A DNA stretch of 64,000 nt, taken from the NCBI GenBank assembly GCA_030549495.1, contig JAUIRK010000952.1:1-64000 (forward strand). The letters are read 5' to 3'. The DNA is from Nectonema munidae. Taxonomy: Eukaryota > Nematomorpha > Nectonematoida > Nectonematidae. Positions 11,793 to 22,689 of this stretch are shown here, one piece after another (within the stretch, counting starts at the first letter, position 1; each line of letters opens with the position of its first letter). A program made the position numbers and the translations under genes. Under the pieces are notes generated by a model. It was not told where the DNA came from and ran no database searches. It was given only the letters and a program-made list of their open reading frames with translations.

Positions 11793-11960
11793 TACTGTGT
11801 CTGAGTGGTTAAAACTTAGAACGCTAGACTCGATAATCAAATCGGTTGGGTTCGAATCTAGTAGATGCCAATCTTTTCCTGGTTCGATACAAGTGGTGTA
11901 CCAGAATTCGTTGAAAACATAGGATGGTAAATTTACCTTGTAAAAAAAGTGAACAATTTT
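11793..11960 (+). mobile_element. tRNA-derived SINE-like sequence
   Basis: It starts with a tRNA-Ser-like head: TGTCTGAGTGGTTAAAAC (box A-like), a CTAGACTCGATAATC anticodon-arm-like segment and GGTTGGGTTCGAATCTAG (box B). A body without a tRNA 3' end follows, containing a second GGTTCGATACAAG. It probably ends near the C-run at about 11975-11993. The D and anticodon regions are imperfect, so it is not called as a tRNA gene. Confidence 0.5.
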
Positions 11961-12026
11961 TTTATGTTGTTTTGCCCCCCCCCCCCCCCCCCCCTGTAAT
12001 GAAGCTTCAACGACAGGCCTTGTATG

Positions 12027-12505
12027 CGATTTAGACGAGTTACAACTAAAATGATAACTATAGCTCATCTCTGCTTTCGTCAATTTTCCTAAATATCTGA
12101 CCTATTTTCACATTTGCAATGTTTACATAGTCCAATCTAGGCAAATTTAATAGGAAGATGGTTCTCCTAGCAATGGAATTGTGTATCTGATTTAGACGAG
12201 CTACAACTAAAATGATAACTATAGCTTCCTTAAATCTCTGCTTTCCTCAATTTTCGTAAATATCTGACCTATTTTCACATTTGCAATGTTTACATAGTCC
12301 AATCTAGGCAAATTTAATAGGAAGATGGTTCTCCTAGCAATGGAATTGTGTATCTGATTTAGGCGAGCTACAACTAAAATGATAACTATAGCTCCCTTAA
12401 ATCTCTGCTTTCCTCAATCTTCCTAAATATCTGACCTATTTTCACATTTGAAATGTTTACATAGTCCAATCTAGGCAGGCACGAAGATTCTCCTAACGAA
12501 TGAAA
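12027..12505. repeat. Tandem repeat, three units of about 168 bp
   Basis: Three successive units each contain ACAACTAAAATGATAACTAT, TATCTGACCTATTTTCACAT and ACATAGTCCAATCTAGGC. Units start near 12027, 12187 and 12354. The third is truncated near 12480. No coding potential. Confidence 0.85.
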
Positions 12506-13969
12506 TTGATTGCAGCGTTTACCTAAGTTTCATCCATTAATTTAAAACGTGAAGTTTTTCTTATTTTCAACAGGCGAAAGAGAGTTTGAGAAAGAAAATC
12601 CCTTCAAGCATCATCTTGTAAATGTCTACATCATCACGTTCGTAGCATTTATGATTTCACATATGTTTGAAGAATAGAGAAAAAAAAACAAAAAAAGTTT
12701 TTAACTAGTTTTAAAAGAATAAAATAGAATAATTTATGTTTTTTTGCAAAGCTTTGACAATAAATACATTTTACAAATTTAGCAGTTATATATTATTATC
12801 ATACATACAGTGGCAGCACATAGCACAAATGATGCTAGCGTAATCTTAGCTTGGCCACCCCCTTAAAATTTCTATTGGACCATTTTGATTTTGGCTATTT
12901 TGGTTTTGGACAACTTTGTTTATGGGGTATTCTTGTTTTGCACTGTTTTGGTTCGGCCATTTTAGTTTTGTATTGTTTGGGATTCCCAAACCTGGCATCG
13001 CGACTCCACTTGGGGTCTCAAAGACATTATAAATGATAATGAATTAATTATAAGGGATTTGACTGATATAAATGAATTAAGAGGATTCAGTAAGCTTTTC
13101 CCGAACATTGCCGCTTCCGTCCTAAAGCGGTTATATAGGCCTAATTCTAAAAGACAAAGGATAGAACATACGTTAGGTCAAACTGCTTTTTTTTAATGCC
13201 ATGATTAACTGGGGCAGTCAATTGTACAGTAGATTGTTATGTGCCCTCTTTCTAAGGACCTTTATATATATATGTGCCTGTCTCTGATCATTTGTGTCAG
13301 CTAAGAGTTTGCATCTGGCATGATGTCTGTGTGTCATTGTGCTACCAGAGTCTGCTTGAGCCAACACTGAATTTGTATTTGGGAAGTTGTAAGTGTGGAG
13401 CGTTGTAATATTTAAGATTGTTGAACGATTTATTTCTTGTTTTTATAGTTAGTATTTCAAGGACTAATTTCGTTTTGGTTTTGTACTTAGGCGCATACTT
13501 TTTTTCTTTTTTTTGTGTGTGTGTCGCTACATGTAATGGAAAGTTGTCTGATGTTTGAATTTTCTATTAACTACGTTCAAGATAATGATATTCCCTGAAT
13601 GTTAATGATATCTGAATGTTAAGCTACCTACCTCACTGCAAATTACCAACCATATGCCCAAAATATTGATGTTTACATACCTAAAATGAGCTACAGAAAG
13701 ACATGCCGATTTGGGTTATGACAAATTTTTAATTTCCTACCCTGATGTACTAACGAATGAACTTTTGATTAAAACATCTAAAAACAACTTTTTTTAATCT
13801 AATTTCTAAAAAAATGTTCCGCGCCTAGATCATTTTTGTTTTTTTTACGATATAATACGTGGAGTATCATACATTCTTTATTAAAATCATAATTTATTAT
13901 GTATTATGAGTGGATGGATTACAGAAACTTATTTACATATGATATAGAATGATAAAAGTATTCTTTTGA
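12506..13969. other. Region without a recognised gene
   Basis: A T/G-rich stretch near 12870-12990 is a degenerate repeat of TTTTGG-like words. A short plus-strand open frame at about 13016-13195 (SKLFPNIAASVLKRLYRP) is more protein-like than its surroundings, but it has no start context and no family I recognise. The rest is AT-rich sequence with nothing callable. Confidence 0.4.
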
Positions 13970-15323
13970 TCTGTGTATTTGTATTAATAAATTTAGTTTT
14001 AAGGTATTTGTCTTTTTTGCAGGTTGAAAAAAAGTTCTTCCATCACTTTTACAGCTCGTTCCGCTACCATGTTTGACCGTGGAACTTCAAGATAAGATGT
14101 ATCTCTTTTCCAGTGAGTACGTTTTCACTTTGCAGCTTTAAGACAATTAGTTTTGTTTACTGCTGACAAAAGATCTTCATAATCAGTTTTTGTATAGTGT
14201 TGGCTAGAAAACCAAATCCGTGACGATGTAGTTGAAATAAAATCACAAACTACAGTTAACTGTGTTCGCCAGTTAGGAAGAAGAAAAATGCAATAAGTGC
14301 AAAAATAGGTCGTGAATTCCATCGTGCGGCATGAATAGGGGGTAGTTTGAACCATTTAAAACGGCCATTTTTTATTTGTTTTATAAAATTTGTAGGCTTG
14401 GCAAAGCTCAAAGAGAAACTTAAAGTCATCTCTCCAACAAATTTTTTCATACTTTGGAATCATTTCTCTACCCGCATATTTATTATTCAGTTGATCGTAG
14501 TTTTTAAAATCTTATTGATAAACTCGTAGTTTATGTCAGGTGACTGTGACTGAGTAGGGAAAAAAAAGTTTAAAACATGCCGTAAAACAAGATCAAGAAT
14601 GTGATGCTGGCAGCCAATATATTGAGGCTTGTTGAATCCTTTCTCTACAAAGGTTTTTTGGAGTCTGAAGACAACACCATTTTTACATCCCGTATTTACT
14701 GCAGTGGTGTCGGAAATAATCATCTCAATACTGTTCCATGCATTGTACTCACAAATAAGATTATAAAGTGATTCAAAGATATCTTGAGATCTTCCACTTG
14801 AACAAATTAAAATAGCAATTCGTTTTGATGGATGAATTGAAGAGACTGCTGCTATTTTGCAGGTTGTATATCCTACTTTTCCCTTTGATTTGATTTGTTT
14901 TTTATAGAGTTCTTTGTCTTGAGTACAGAGCCAATCACTGTTTGCTTTTGTAATATCAAAAAGAAAAGAAAGATAGTCTTCATATTCTTTTGAAGGTCTT
15001 TTTCTATATTTCTCAAAGGAGGTAATAAGTTTGTTGATTTTTGCATGTTCGGAAAGAACAGGAAAATTTAACGTTTCCCAAAGCTTCAATACTTCTAAAG
15101 AAATTTTTTTTATTCGGTCATGACGTCCTTTTATTTCATCATAAAGTCCCAAGAACCTTCCAACTATATCCTTGTTTGAAGACATTGTGCCTAATGTTTC
15201 ACTTATATTATCCTTCAGTTCTGGTATACAAGGACGACGCTTAGTATTTGCTTTTAAATTTTTTGTCCAGTTTTTTCCGTTCATTTTCACAGCAAATTTT
15301 GACATTTTAGTTTGAGACGACAT
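13970..15323 (-). pseudogene. hAT-like DNA transposase, broken
   Basis: Residues 1-278 are open from ATG at 15321-15323 and contain ISDTTAVNTGCKNGVVFRLQ and then IGCQHHILDLVLRHVLN, which are the D and CxxH blocks of an hAT-like transposase family common in invertebrates. Coding continues in other frames: HAARWNSRPIFALIAF near 14310, a WFSSQHYTKTDYEDLL segment near 14200 and SNMVAERAVKVMEELF near 14050. About three frame changes separate the pieces, so it is inactive. DNA encoding the first 278 residues is otherwise well kept, suggesting modest age. Element ends were not identified. Confidence 0.75.
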
Positions 15324-15924
15324 TTTTAATATGACGTAAAATAATTTTTAAACCTAAAAAAATTAGAATATTTTATAAGAATGATGAAAAATTTACACAG
15401 ATGTATGTTCCTAAACTTTTATAATAAAAACTTATGAAAACAATTTTTATCAATAGCTCTGAGCCAGATGTTTTATTTATAATATTTGAAAAAAACAAAC
15501 CACAAACGTTATATTTATATCTTCATTTTTGTTTATTGCTATTTATATCACTGTCATTACATATATTTCTTGTATCTTGTGGACCATCTACATGAAAAGG
15601 TAATGTAACATGAGGCGCGGGACTGCGGGAGGTTTTTTCATCAACTAAAGAAATAATACTTGAAAAAATATATTTCAGTTAAAAGTTCATCTAATGTTAT
15701 ATCACGAGAGCAAAAATTGTGAAAAATTTTTTTTATTCATAACCCTTAAAATGCAGATAAATATGATAGTCTGAAATTCAGTGAAAACCAAATGAGAACA
15801 AAAGAGTGGAGAAAAGTGTGTATGTGTATTGTATATGTATCAGAACATATACGCGTGTGTGTTTATATAATTTAAGGTTTTCGTACCATTTTCACCCCCA
15901 TTATCATAGTAGATTTTCTTGGTA

Positions 15925-16237
15925 CAGTAAAGAGCCGTTATAACGCGCTTTGTCTTGTCTCTCATTTTTACAGGCGTATATGACGTACTCAGCTAATCCA
16001 AATTAAAATAACTTTTTTACTAAATATATACAGATTTTTTACATATATAATCTTACACATATGTGTCGTTGAGTCTGATGATAGGAAATTAGGAAAAGAT
16101 TGAAGCTGATGAGCCAGTTTTTCAACTCAAGACAGATGATCTCCGTCTATGTAAATATTATTTAGCTTGTATTGGAAAATTATAACGCGAGTAGTTATTA
16201 TGGACCCCGGTTACCGCGTTATAACGGTTCCTCACTG
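15925..16237. mobile_element. Tigger/pogo-type MITE, 313 bp
   Basis: The left end CAGTAAAGAGCCGTTATAAC and the reverse complement of the right end, CAGTGAGGAACCGTTATAAC, form terminal inverted repeats of about 24 bp continuing into GCG. The left flank is TA, the pogo/mariner target. The right flank has CA where TA is expected. The interior has no coding capacity. Confidence 0.8.
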
Positions 16238-16319
16238 CATTTATCATCTCTCTCCCTGCCTCGTTTGATTTTCATCTTTGCATATGATTTTTACAATCCT
16301 CTTATATTTTTCTTCTTAA

Positions 16320-17050
16320 AATGGCGATGGCAAACAACAAAAGAATGCGGAAATATGTGGAGGACTACCTTTTAACTTTGCTTTTACTTGCATTATCTCA
16401 GCCGCAAAAGAAAAACTCCAATGTGTGGAGTGCTCTCAGAATAATCCATGAAGCCGAATAGTTAAATTTCAGTAATGAAAGCCCTGCGTTTTTCAAGAAT
16501 AAGTGTGTGCAACTAAAAAATATCGTCTGGACAGTGATGGAACTTTCCAGAGACAAAGTAAATCAGATTTGATAGCGTCTTACACCGTGTACCTGAGAAT
16601 TGCTAACCCAAAAAACGCATTGCATTGGTGAGTAATTGATTTTACCTTGTGCAAAAGGCATCGTTCATCACATGATTGGAAATAAGGCAGTGAAATCTTT
16701 AAAAAGCATATCTGGTAATCTTTAACCCATTTAAGACCAAGCAAAGCAGACGATATCTAAAAAAACGCAGACGATTTATATTCAAAGTCATTGAAATAAG
16801 CAGACGAAGATGAAATTACTTATGTTCCAAAATAGGAACATTGGTCGTAAATGGGTTAAAAAGCTTTTTAAAAGTGATATTCTTTATTAAGTTATTGATG
16901 ATGAAATTAAGACATTTCCACTTGATCTTTTTACATTACAAGTTGATGAATCAACAGATGTAGGTAATCTCTCCCAATTATTAGTTATGTGCGATATATA
17001 AATCAGAGGCGCACATCCCACCAATAATTTTCTATAAGTAAGAGTTGCTG
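16320..17050 (+). pseudogene. hAT-Charlie-type transposase remnant
   Basis: Across changing frames the sequence gives MRKYVEDYL, a BED-like LQCVECSQ segment, FFKNKCVQLKKYRLDSDGTF, then ASYTVYLRIAKPKNALHW. Beyond a nested MITE it gives LFTLQVDESTDVGNLSQLLV. This order matches the N-terminal half of ZBED/SCAND3-like hAT-Charlie transposases. Multiple stops and shifts make it dead. The nested MITE at 16726-16855 splits it between the IAKPKNALHW block and the QVDESTDV block. Confidence 0.75.
16722..16859. mobile_element. TTAA MITE (130 bp), copy 1
   Basis: Flanked by TTAA on both sides (16722-16725 and 16856-16859). The ends CCCATTTAAGACCAA and its near complement TTGGTCGTAAATGGG are terminal inverted repeats. 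It differs from 27942-28071 by only a couple of bases. TTAA target and CCC start fit a piggyBac-mobilised MITE. Inserted inside a dead hAT transposase. Confidence 0.88.
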
Positions 17051-17402
17051 CTTGTTTATATGATGATCGCATTATCCTCTAACACTTTGATCCTGCGAAC
17101 AAGGATTTTTTCCTCATCATCACGCTTTCTATGCAAGTGCAGTTGCAAGCACATGTGATGTCATATTTACTAAGTGAGCGATGAACTTTAACTCGTTGCA
17201 CAACCCAACGCATTTTTCTCGCTCAATGCCATAAAATTATATCAATTAAACCTCTCAGATTTATTTTTCTTATTTTTCCAAACCTCTCATATTTAATTTT
17301 TTTATTTTTCGATGATGTTAAATTAATTGAAAAGTTAGATAAATCTATAATTGTTTGATAGTTTTTTAATAGTCATATAATAATTAGATTTGAATTTTCA
17401 AT

Positions 17403-17850
17403 TTAACCCTAGAACGACCAAGTGGGTCAATTGACCGGTAAACTTTTTTCAATTTATTATAATTTTTTGAAATTTGAACGGATTTATTCGAAATCTTTAA
17501 AATTCTATTATTTTCCACTAAATTATGATATGAATTAGTTTTTTTGTTTTAACTTTGCATTTTGGATACGCTTTTGAATACTGTTTTATTATTTTTTTTT
17601 AAACTATTTTTAGATTATAATTTAACTATTTTTTCAAACGAGCCACTTGTTTATTTTGGTTGATATAAAAAAATATAACAAAAACCATTAGACAAATAAA
17701 TTAAAAATTATTTTCATGAAGTTTTAAAATGTAAAGTCTTTTTATATACTTTTTTAAACAAGGCATTTCCTTTATAATTCTTTGACGTTATTTATAATAT
17801 TACCGCCTCAAAGCCAGTTATTTCCAATGAGCTAGTTCCTCAAGGGTTAA
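17403..17850. mobile_element. Non-autonomous piggyBac-like element, 440 bp
   Basis: Bounded by TTAA at 17403-17406 and 17847-17850. The left end is CCCTAGAACGACCAAGTGGG; the right end, reverse complemented, is CCCTTGAGGAACTAGCTC. The CCCT start and TTAA target are hallmarks of piggyBac. The interior is AT-rich and lacks an ORF. Confidence 0.7.
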
Positions 17851-18865
17851 TATTTGAACAAACTCTGTTTTCTTATTTTATTAATGACTTTCATAACATG
17901 AAAAAATTCAAGTCGTACATGATAACTTTTATCAATATAAAAAACTAAGTATAATTGAATAACTTAAAAGTGAATATAAAAGACTAATTTTATGAATGTT
18001 TCAAATAAAAAAAGATTTTTAGAAATCATTGTAAACATATACAAAAATAATTTCAATATGTTCTCTTGGTCAGTTTTTAGCATAGTTATATTTTTTGTGG
18101 GTATTTATTACTTCTTCTCTGATACTTTTGTTGAAAAGCACAATATTTTAATTTCTTCTTTCATGATTATGCTCCGCATTTTTTGAAATGGCATTTTGAC
18201 CATCTTTATTGAATATGAGCTTACCTAAGTAAAATTTAAACCATATTTAAGAAACAACTTTAACCTAATCTACATTCTATCAATAGTATTTTTGGCAATT
18301 TTTTTATAAACTATTTTAGATGTTTTTGATATATAATTTTAATTAGTTGATTTAGTATTTTTAATACCCATTAATGACCAACCTCTAGCATGTGTTTTAT
18401 GTTAATATATGATTAGTTTGATAGATGAAAAACATAACTAGACATTTATAAACTTGCTAGAAACAAAATATATTATTTTAGACCAAAAAACAAATCCTAA
18501 CCTAAAAGTTATATGGTCCTAAAGGGAAACATATCGTTTCATTATGTTTGTAAAAATGCATTCAATTTAAAATAATAAAAAATATTTGAAGAAACAATAA
18601 ATATATTGCACGAAAAAATTAGTATTACCATTTTGAGTGAAAAGCGTTGAAGCAGTGCATATGAAGAGCAACATTACACTTAATGCATCTTTTTAGTGCC
18701 TTTTTTGCAAAATTGAAAGTTCGTGGTTTTCATCAGCACTATCTACTTCGCTTATTATTGAATTTTCCGGTGGACATATGAAGATTCATTCACTCAAGCT
18801 CTCTTCTTTCATTCAAGCCCTTTTCTCTCGTTAAGCTCTCCCATCTCATTCAGTTCTCATCTCTC
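17851..18865. other. AT-rich region, nothing recognised
   Basis: Contains a 64-codon frame at 17992-18186 that could encode a hydrophobic peptide, but its composition matches the AT-rich background and there is no supporting motif. No gene, tRNA or transposon end was seen. Confidence 0.4.
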
Positions 18866-19071
18866 CAGTGACGTAGCTAGGCTGGGCATGAGGGGCCGTG
18901 CCCACACTCCTATGTACCTCGTGGTGCCCCCATGCATCTTATGCGATATCAGTTTTTGAAAATTTCTCCAATGAAAGGATCAAGAAAGTATACAAAATGT
19001 TGCTCACGTTTTTTATTTTTAAATTGTGTCCCCTCCCCTTGCCTATCAACTTTTTTCTGGTTACACCACTG
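18866..19071. mobile_element. hAT MITE, about 206 bp
   Basis: The left end CAGTGACGTAGCTAGGCTGG and right end (reverse complement CAGTGGTGTAACCAGAAA) resemble the CAGTGGCGTA-class ends of hAT elements. Flanking octamers CATCTCTC and CTTCTATC match at six of eight positions, compatible with a decayed 8-bp target duplication. Confidence 0.65.
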
Positions 19072-19531
19072 CTTCTATCTAATTTGCATTTAGAGTTAAA
19101 TTAAAATAGTTTCCAATTGTTTGTCAAATATTATTTTTTACCATATGTAATTTTCAGCGTAACGATGTAAAACTCATTGTGACTTGATAAAAATTTTATA
19201 GGCCCATAATTTTTTTTATCAACCCTCATCCCGAAGTTCTGTCTATAATTTTAAAAAAGGTCACATTTTTTTGTAGTTTTTTGAAATATTTTTGACTTAA
19301 GATAAAATTTCATTCATTTCTAATCGTATTATTCATAAGAAAAAAAATTAGAAGGCAAGTTTTATCAAATCACAAAAAATTTCAATAATAATTAACGCCA
19401 TCTAAACAAAATTTGATTTGAAAGGGTACTTACATATTATATATATATACATTTATACATATGTATACATGTACAGCATAAATTGATATAGCAAATAAAA
19501 AAATTGAAAAATTATAAGACATTATTTTGAT

Positions 19532-20075
19532 TTAATCAATAAACAATGAAAACATCTGTAGACAAGTTATTGACAGTTCGGACACATCATTTTTGTGTGT
19601 TTTTTTACATATATACTTATTACACATATCACATTTTATGGTTCCCCTCTTTTTAGGTTTACAAGATGAAATATAACAGTTTCCTCTAGAAGTTGAAGGA
19701 AGTTCTCGAGTTCCTAAAGTATTTTCAAAATCGTAAAAGGATAAAATATCTAGAATGTTTCCGAGGGTCAAGGAACTTTGTGCTCTCAATTGCATGGATG
19801 TTTCAGACAAATTTACAACACAGATCTCTTAGAAAATATTTTCTTCCACCAGCTTTTGCTGATGGATATAAATTTGGGGAGTTACATTTCGAAATTATCC
19901 AACTGTTATGACAAACTATATCCAAATAATTTGCAAAAACAGCATATGTCCATTTCGGCTTATAACAAGTGCCCTCAACATTTTATTAGCCATATCAACC
20001 CCACTTTTAAAGCTATTGTAAATTGTTATTGTTTCTGGAACATTATTTACCCCTTCAGTTTGAATATTATCTAAA
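19532..20075 (-). pseudogene. piggyBac transposase C-terminal remnant
   Basis: The minus strand gives IYNSFKSGVDMANKML, then WTYAVFANYLDIVCHNSWII, then RKYFLRDLCCKF, then a Cys-rich end CYISSCKPKKRGTIKCDMCN followed by KYICKK. These match the order of the piggyBac catalytic-domain end and its C-terminal CxxC...CxxC domain. Frames change at least twice and the catalytic N-terminal part is absent. It lies about 130 bp from the TTAA-type satellite element, but separate hAT sequence lies between. Confidence 0.7.
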
Positions 20076-20139
20076 TGCTGACTGGACGATATGTAGACAA
20101 TTTTGAGTCGTAGAAAGTCTAGCGAGGCTTAAATGGAGT

Positions 20140-20175
20140 CGCCACTGGAAAAAGGTTGGGAACTACTGCTCTAGA
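20140..20175. mobile_element. hAT terminal fragment
   Basis: The reverse complement reads GCAGTAGTTCCCAACCTTTT, a typical hAT-Charlie terminal sequence. The other end was not found, so this is a remnant edge. Confidence 0.5.
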
Positions 20176-20589
20176 GCAAATCGTTTCCAAGATAAGATTA
20201 GCTATTAACCCTATTAGTGCTGGGGGCGTAAAACGCCCCCCCCCTTCACTAAAAAATTAATTGTAGAAAATTGGCTCAATCATATCCCTTCAAATTTTGT
20301 GACTTTTCCTAAAATCGCTAGCTGCATCTTTTGAAACCATTTTCATGGTAGTTGAATGACCCCTTCATGCCCAAAACTGTCAATCAAAACCAAAAATTAA
20401 AATTTTTCAGCAAAATTTTGACATTATCTGTACTTAACCTTATAACTTAGGATCTATATTATATAATACCTTAAAAATTTATAATTATATACAGTTTGGA
20501 ACGCATAACACTTTATATATTTAATTTTTTTAATAATCATGGTTACTTTTTAGAAAATGTCAATCAAAATTTTGATTGATCAAAAATAT

Positions 20590-21640
20590 ATCTAATTAAA
20601 TAGACCTACAAATTTTAGTTAAAATATATGTTTTTATACTAAATCGGTCATGCTGTTTTCATTTCTGGACTCATTTTTTACATTTAGGATTTGGAAATAC
20701 CTATAAGTGTTAATCAAATTTGCGGTTTACTTCTGAAAATTGTCTTCAAAAACATTCGTTCAAATTTTACATAAAATATATGTGTTATACTAAATCGGTC
20801 ATGCTGGTTTCATTTCTGGGCTCATTTTTTACGTTTAGGATGTCAAAATATCTATAAGTGTTAATCAAGTTTGCAGTTTACTTCTAAAAATTGTCTCCAG
20901 AAACATTCATTCAAATTTTACAATGAAATATATGTGTTATACTAAATCGGCCATGTTGGTTTCATTTCCAGACTCATTTTTTACGTTTAGGATGTGAAAA
21001 TACCTATAAGTGTTAATCAAATTTGCGTTTAGTTCTAAAAATTGTTTCCAAAAATATTGATCCAAATTTTACATGAAATATATGTTTTTATAGCAAATAG
21101 ATCATGATGATTTTATTTCTGAAGACAGTTTTCGCACTTAGAGGTTTTACTGTTAGTGTCAATCAAATTTGCGGTTTATGTCTGAAAACTATATCCCAAA
21201 ATATTCTCTCTAATTTAACATGAAATATATGTTTTTATACCAATTCGACCATGATAATTTTTATTTCTGAAATGATTTTTTGCATTTAGAGGTTTTAAAT
21301 GTCTGAAAGTGTCAATCAAATGTTCGATTTACGTCTAATGTCTACAGAATAATTTTTGAAATTTAAATAAAATATCTGTTTTTATGTCAAATGGAAGATA
21401 CTGGTTTCATTTTTGGACTAAGGTTTGGCATTTATGGTTTTAAAATATTTGAAAGTTTCAATCAGATTTGCGGTTTACTTCTAGATACTGTCTTCAAAAA
21501 TATTTTCAAAAAAATAAAATATCTGTTTTATACCAAATCGACTATGCTTATTTTATTTCTGTACTGTATTTTGGATAATACGGTTAAAAAATATCTCGAA
21601 GTGGCAATTTAATTAGTAATGTATGCCTAAAAATCAGTTC
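20590..21640 (+). repeat. Tandem array A, copy II
   Basis: About seven units of about 151 bp, homologous to 8080-9640. The later units (about 21390-21640) are nearly identical to 9381-9640 of copy I, so the two arrays share history beyond unit-level homology. It has fewer units than copy I. Confidence 0.82.
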
Positions 21641-22689
21641 TGTAAAAAATTTTCAAAAATGGCTGTATATTAGATATATAGTGAAAATATACTTTTTTTT
21701 TTGTATATTTTGGCTTATAATACTTTCTACAATCATCTTGAGTATGAAATATTTATTAAAAAAAACGAAACGTATTATAAAATCTTTTATAAATTTGTAT
21801 GAGAGAAGGAACCAATTTGAAAACTAATTGAAAAGAGAACATGTGATCAAAACAAATAATTAAAAAAAATATGTATCTTGACTAAATGGAAGATCTACAA
21901 TGTTCTAATGAACTAGAAAGTGGTTTAATTATATAATATTAGATTCTTCAAAAAAGATTTTGACTGTGAAAAAGAAGTTCCTCTCTTACAAATCAAAAAT
22001 ATTTAAATCTACAGCTTATCATCTAGGATTACAATTAACATTTAGCTAAGATGGGTGGAAATCTGAAAATTGAGAATAGGTCAGATTTATCAAAAATGCC
22101 ACAGATGCCAATATATGAGAATTTAGTCACTATCAAGATATTTTTAGTTTAAATTGAATTTGTCCATCTTTTTCCTTTTGCGTCAAAGAGATAATTTGTT
22201 AGATGAAGAACTTGGACAACTTTTTGTAAGTGAACAATGAAAATCACGAATGATTCATCAGAAAAAAACCTTTGAAATTAGATTGGTTGACAAATATTCA
22301 GGCCTGATAATAAAATACACGATACTGATAAAAAAAGTCTAAGATCATCAAGAAGATTCTTTAATCAGAATGCTTTGAGAGAGGAAAAAATAATTTTATC
22401 ATTATAAAAAAAATTTCGAACACACATTGAAGAATATAAATTTTTAATGAAAAAAGAGCTACCAAAAAAGGATCATCATAGAATGAATAGCAAAATTACA
22501 TACTATAAATTATAATATGACGTGGAGACTACAAGCCAATAACGAATTTGTAGCCAAAAAGATGGAGGTCCTATCGAGTTACATAAGTTACTGTAGAATG
22601 AAATATTTTGAGTGAATTAAACACCTAAAGTTGGTTTATTAAATAAATTAAGAAAATAATTACCAGGGAGACACTGAATTACGCATGCT

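Noticed and set aside
11757-12083. 108-codon minus-strand frame with a glycine run
   Set aside because: The glycine run comes from a C homopolymer and the rest overlaps a SINE and a tandem repeat.
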